Shown piece by piece: positions 5,748-6,072 of a stretch of 6,072 bases of DNA. The stretch is from Clostridia bacterium (GTDB lineage Bacteria; Bacillota; Clostridia; DUPQ01), in assembly GCA_030592355.1 (NCBI GenBank), contig JAUVJE010000147.1, positions 1-6,072 of the forward strand, given 5' to 3'. The translations under genes were made by a program, and so were the position numbers. The notes below the pieces were generated by a model, which did not search any database, was not told the origin of the DNA, and saw only the letters and a program-made list of their open reading frames with translations. Each line of letters starts with the position of its first letter. Position 1 is the first letter of the stretch.

Positions 5748-5778
5748 AAAAAGCTACCCATAACCGGGTCACTTTTTC
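5747..5778. terminator. Hairpin flanked by A- and T-tracts, possible terminator
   Basis: GAAAAAG (5747-5753) pairs with CTTTTTC (5772-5778). Inside, after a two-base mismatch on each side, ACCC (5756-5759) pairs with GGGT (5766-5769) over a six-base loop. The A-run before and T-run after give it a bidirectional terminator look, though the G+C core is only four pairs. It might equally be a recombination or transfer-origin hairpin of a mobile element; I cannot assign it to a known type. Confidence 0.35.
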
Positions 5779-5783
5779 AAAAT

Positions 5784-5797
5784 TGGCAGAGAAGGGG
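5784..5797. repeat. Second partial copy of the 5601 tRNA-end-like motif
   Basis: TGGCAGAGAAGGGG here nearly repeats TGGCAGAGAGGGGG at 5601-5614, in the same orientation 183 bp downstream (13 of 14 bases). The resemblance does not continue past the G-run. It could be an accessory integrase or partition-protein site, or chance in G-rich sequence. Confidence 0.3.
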
Positions 5798-5880
5798 TAT
5801 TTATTCCCAAACGCCTAAAACCTTCGTAAAACCCTATATATAAAGGGAAAATAACATAAATAGTTTCTTTCAAAAATCGA

Positions 5881-5897
5881 AAGGAGCTACATTAGTG
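5881..5897 (+). promoter_or_regulatory. Ribosome site fixing a GTG start for the ParB gene
   Basis: AAGGAG at 5881-5886 lies eight bases before GTG at 5895-5897. No ATG in this frame is near the site; the next in-frame ATG (6007) falls inside the conserved domain. The GTG is therefore the likely start. Confidence 0.75.
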
Positions 5898-6072
5898 AAA
5901 ACTACAGAACCAAAAGAGAAAAATTTCGACATATTATCTTCTCTACTCTTATCAAAACTAAAACCATTTTCAAAACATCCATTTAAGCCATATAATGAAG
6001 GAAAAATGATAGAGCTTGCAGAAAGCATTAAAGAGCAAGGGCTTATTGTTCCTATACTCGTTCGACCTATCG
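5895..6072 (+). CDS. parB: ParB/Spo0J-family protein, 3'-truncated
   Basis: Only the first 59 residues are in the window, starting at the GTG set by AAGGAG. After a short polar leader (1-20), HPFKPYNEGKMIELAESIKE (28-47) followed by GLIVPILVRPI matches the start of the ParB N-terminal domain: a Pro-Phe strand, a helix with L-A-E-S-I-K, and the G-x-x-x-P-I-x-V-R strand. The next diagnostic motif, the GxRR/GHNR CTP-binding box, would fall beyond the edge. ParB proteins are CTP-dependent DNA clamps used in partition of plasmids and chromosomes; members like this are common in integrative conjugative elements and plasmids of Clostridia. The absence of a ParA gene upstream and the terminators and att-like sequence before it fit the first gene of an inserted element rather than a chromosomal parAB pair. 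A regulatory ParB-like protein (Noc or sulfiredoxin-type) is the alternative. Confidence 0.8.
   Translation, partial: MKTTEPKEKNFDILSSLLLSKLKPFSKHPFKPYNEGKMIELAESIKEQGLIVPILVRPI

Larger units (their letters stand above)
5400..5894. other. Long intergenic region between rhodanese and ParB genes
   Basis: No convincing gene lies in these 495 bases on either strand. The content is, in order, the rhodanese terminator, an A+T-rich stretch with the small palindrome TTGATATCAA (5472-5481), the 18-bp bidirectional terminator, the tRNA-end-like remnant, three to four hairpins or palindromes (5622-5778), the second TGGCAGAGA motif, and an A+T-rich leader with CCCT/AGGG arms (5832-5847) in front of the ParB ribosome site. 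I recognise no known riboswitch, and no consensus chromosomal parS (TGTTTCACGTGAAACA) is present. Confidence 0.7.

Noticed and set aside
5601..5894. A CRISPR array or known riboswitch in the non-coding block.
   Set aside because: There are no regularly spaced repeats, and I could not match the hairpins to any riboswitch consensus I know.
5895..6072. Chromosomal Spo0J/Noc locus.
   Set aside because: There is no upstream parA/soj, no gidB or trmE neighbour and no consensus parS. The terminators and att-like sequence before it fit a mobile-element ParB better.

Overview
The window reads like a low-to-moderate GC Bacillota chromosome, most likely a Clostridia-type anaerobe. The signs are A+T-rich intergenic DNA, AGGAG-type ribosome sites, short gene spacings, intrinsic terminators with T-tracts, and protein families typical of that group. 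I see seven protein genes, all on the + strand. The first is cut by the left edge and the last by the right edge. There is no complete RNA gene, insertion sequence or CRISPR array.

Positions 1-4251 form a carbohydrate locus. A 5'-truncated BNR/Asp-box sialidase-family protein (1-626) is followed by a 132-bp regulatory gap (627-758). The gap and the gene end before it hold LacI-operator-like AAACGTTT sites, an inverted repeat and an extended -10 promoter. Next come three tightly packed genes: a Gfo/Idh/MocA NAD(P)-dependent oxidoreductase (759-1763), an enolase-superfamily enzyme with a muconate-cycloisomerase-type lysine pair (1763-3013, overlapping the previous gene by one base), and a second, divergent sialidase-fold protein (3022-4251, 8-bp gap). 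The combination suggests an intracellular route for an acidic or otherwise modified sugar: Asp-box enzymes release or cleave it, the dehydrogenase oxidises it, and the enolase-superfamily enzyme isomerises it. The substrate cannot be read from the sequence.

Positions 4289-5456 hold two housekeeping-like genes: a seven-helix hemolysin III/PAQR-family membrane protein, only 37 bp after the operon with no visible terminator between, and a single-domain rhodanese with its own probable regulatory region and an intrinsic terminator.

Positions 5457-5894 are non-coding and unusually rich in dyads. A near-perfect bidirectional terminator is followed at once by a 20-bp stretch that looks like the reverse complement of a tRNA 3' end (CCA plus T-loop edge), then by several palindromes and hairpins. 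A ParB/Spo0J-family gene begins at 5895 with a GTG start and a good ribosome site, and runs off the right edge. I infer, without proof, that 5601 onward is the left end of an integrated or conjugative element.
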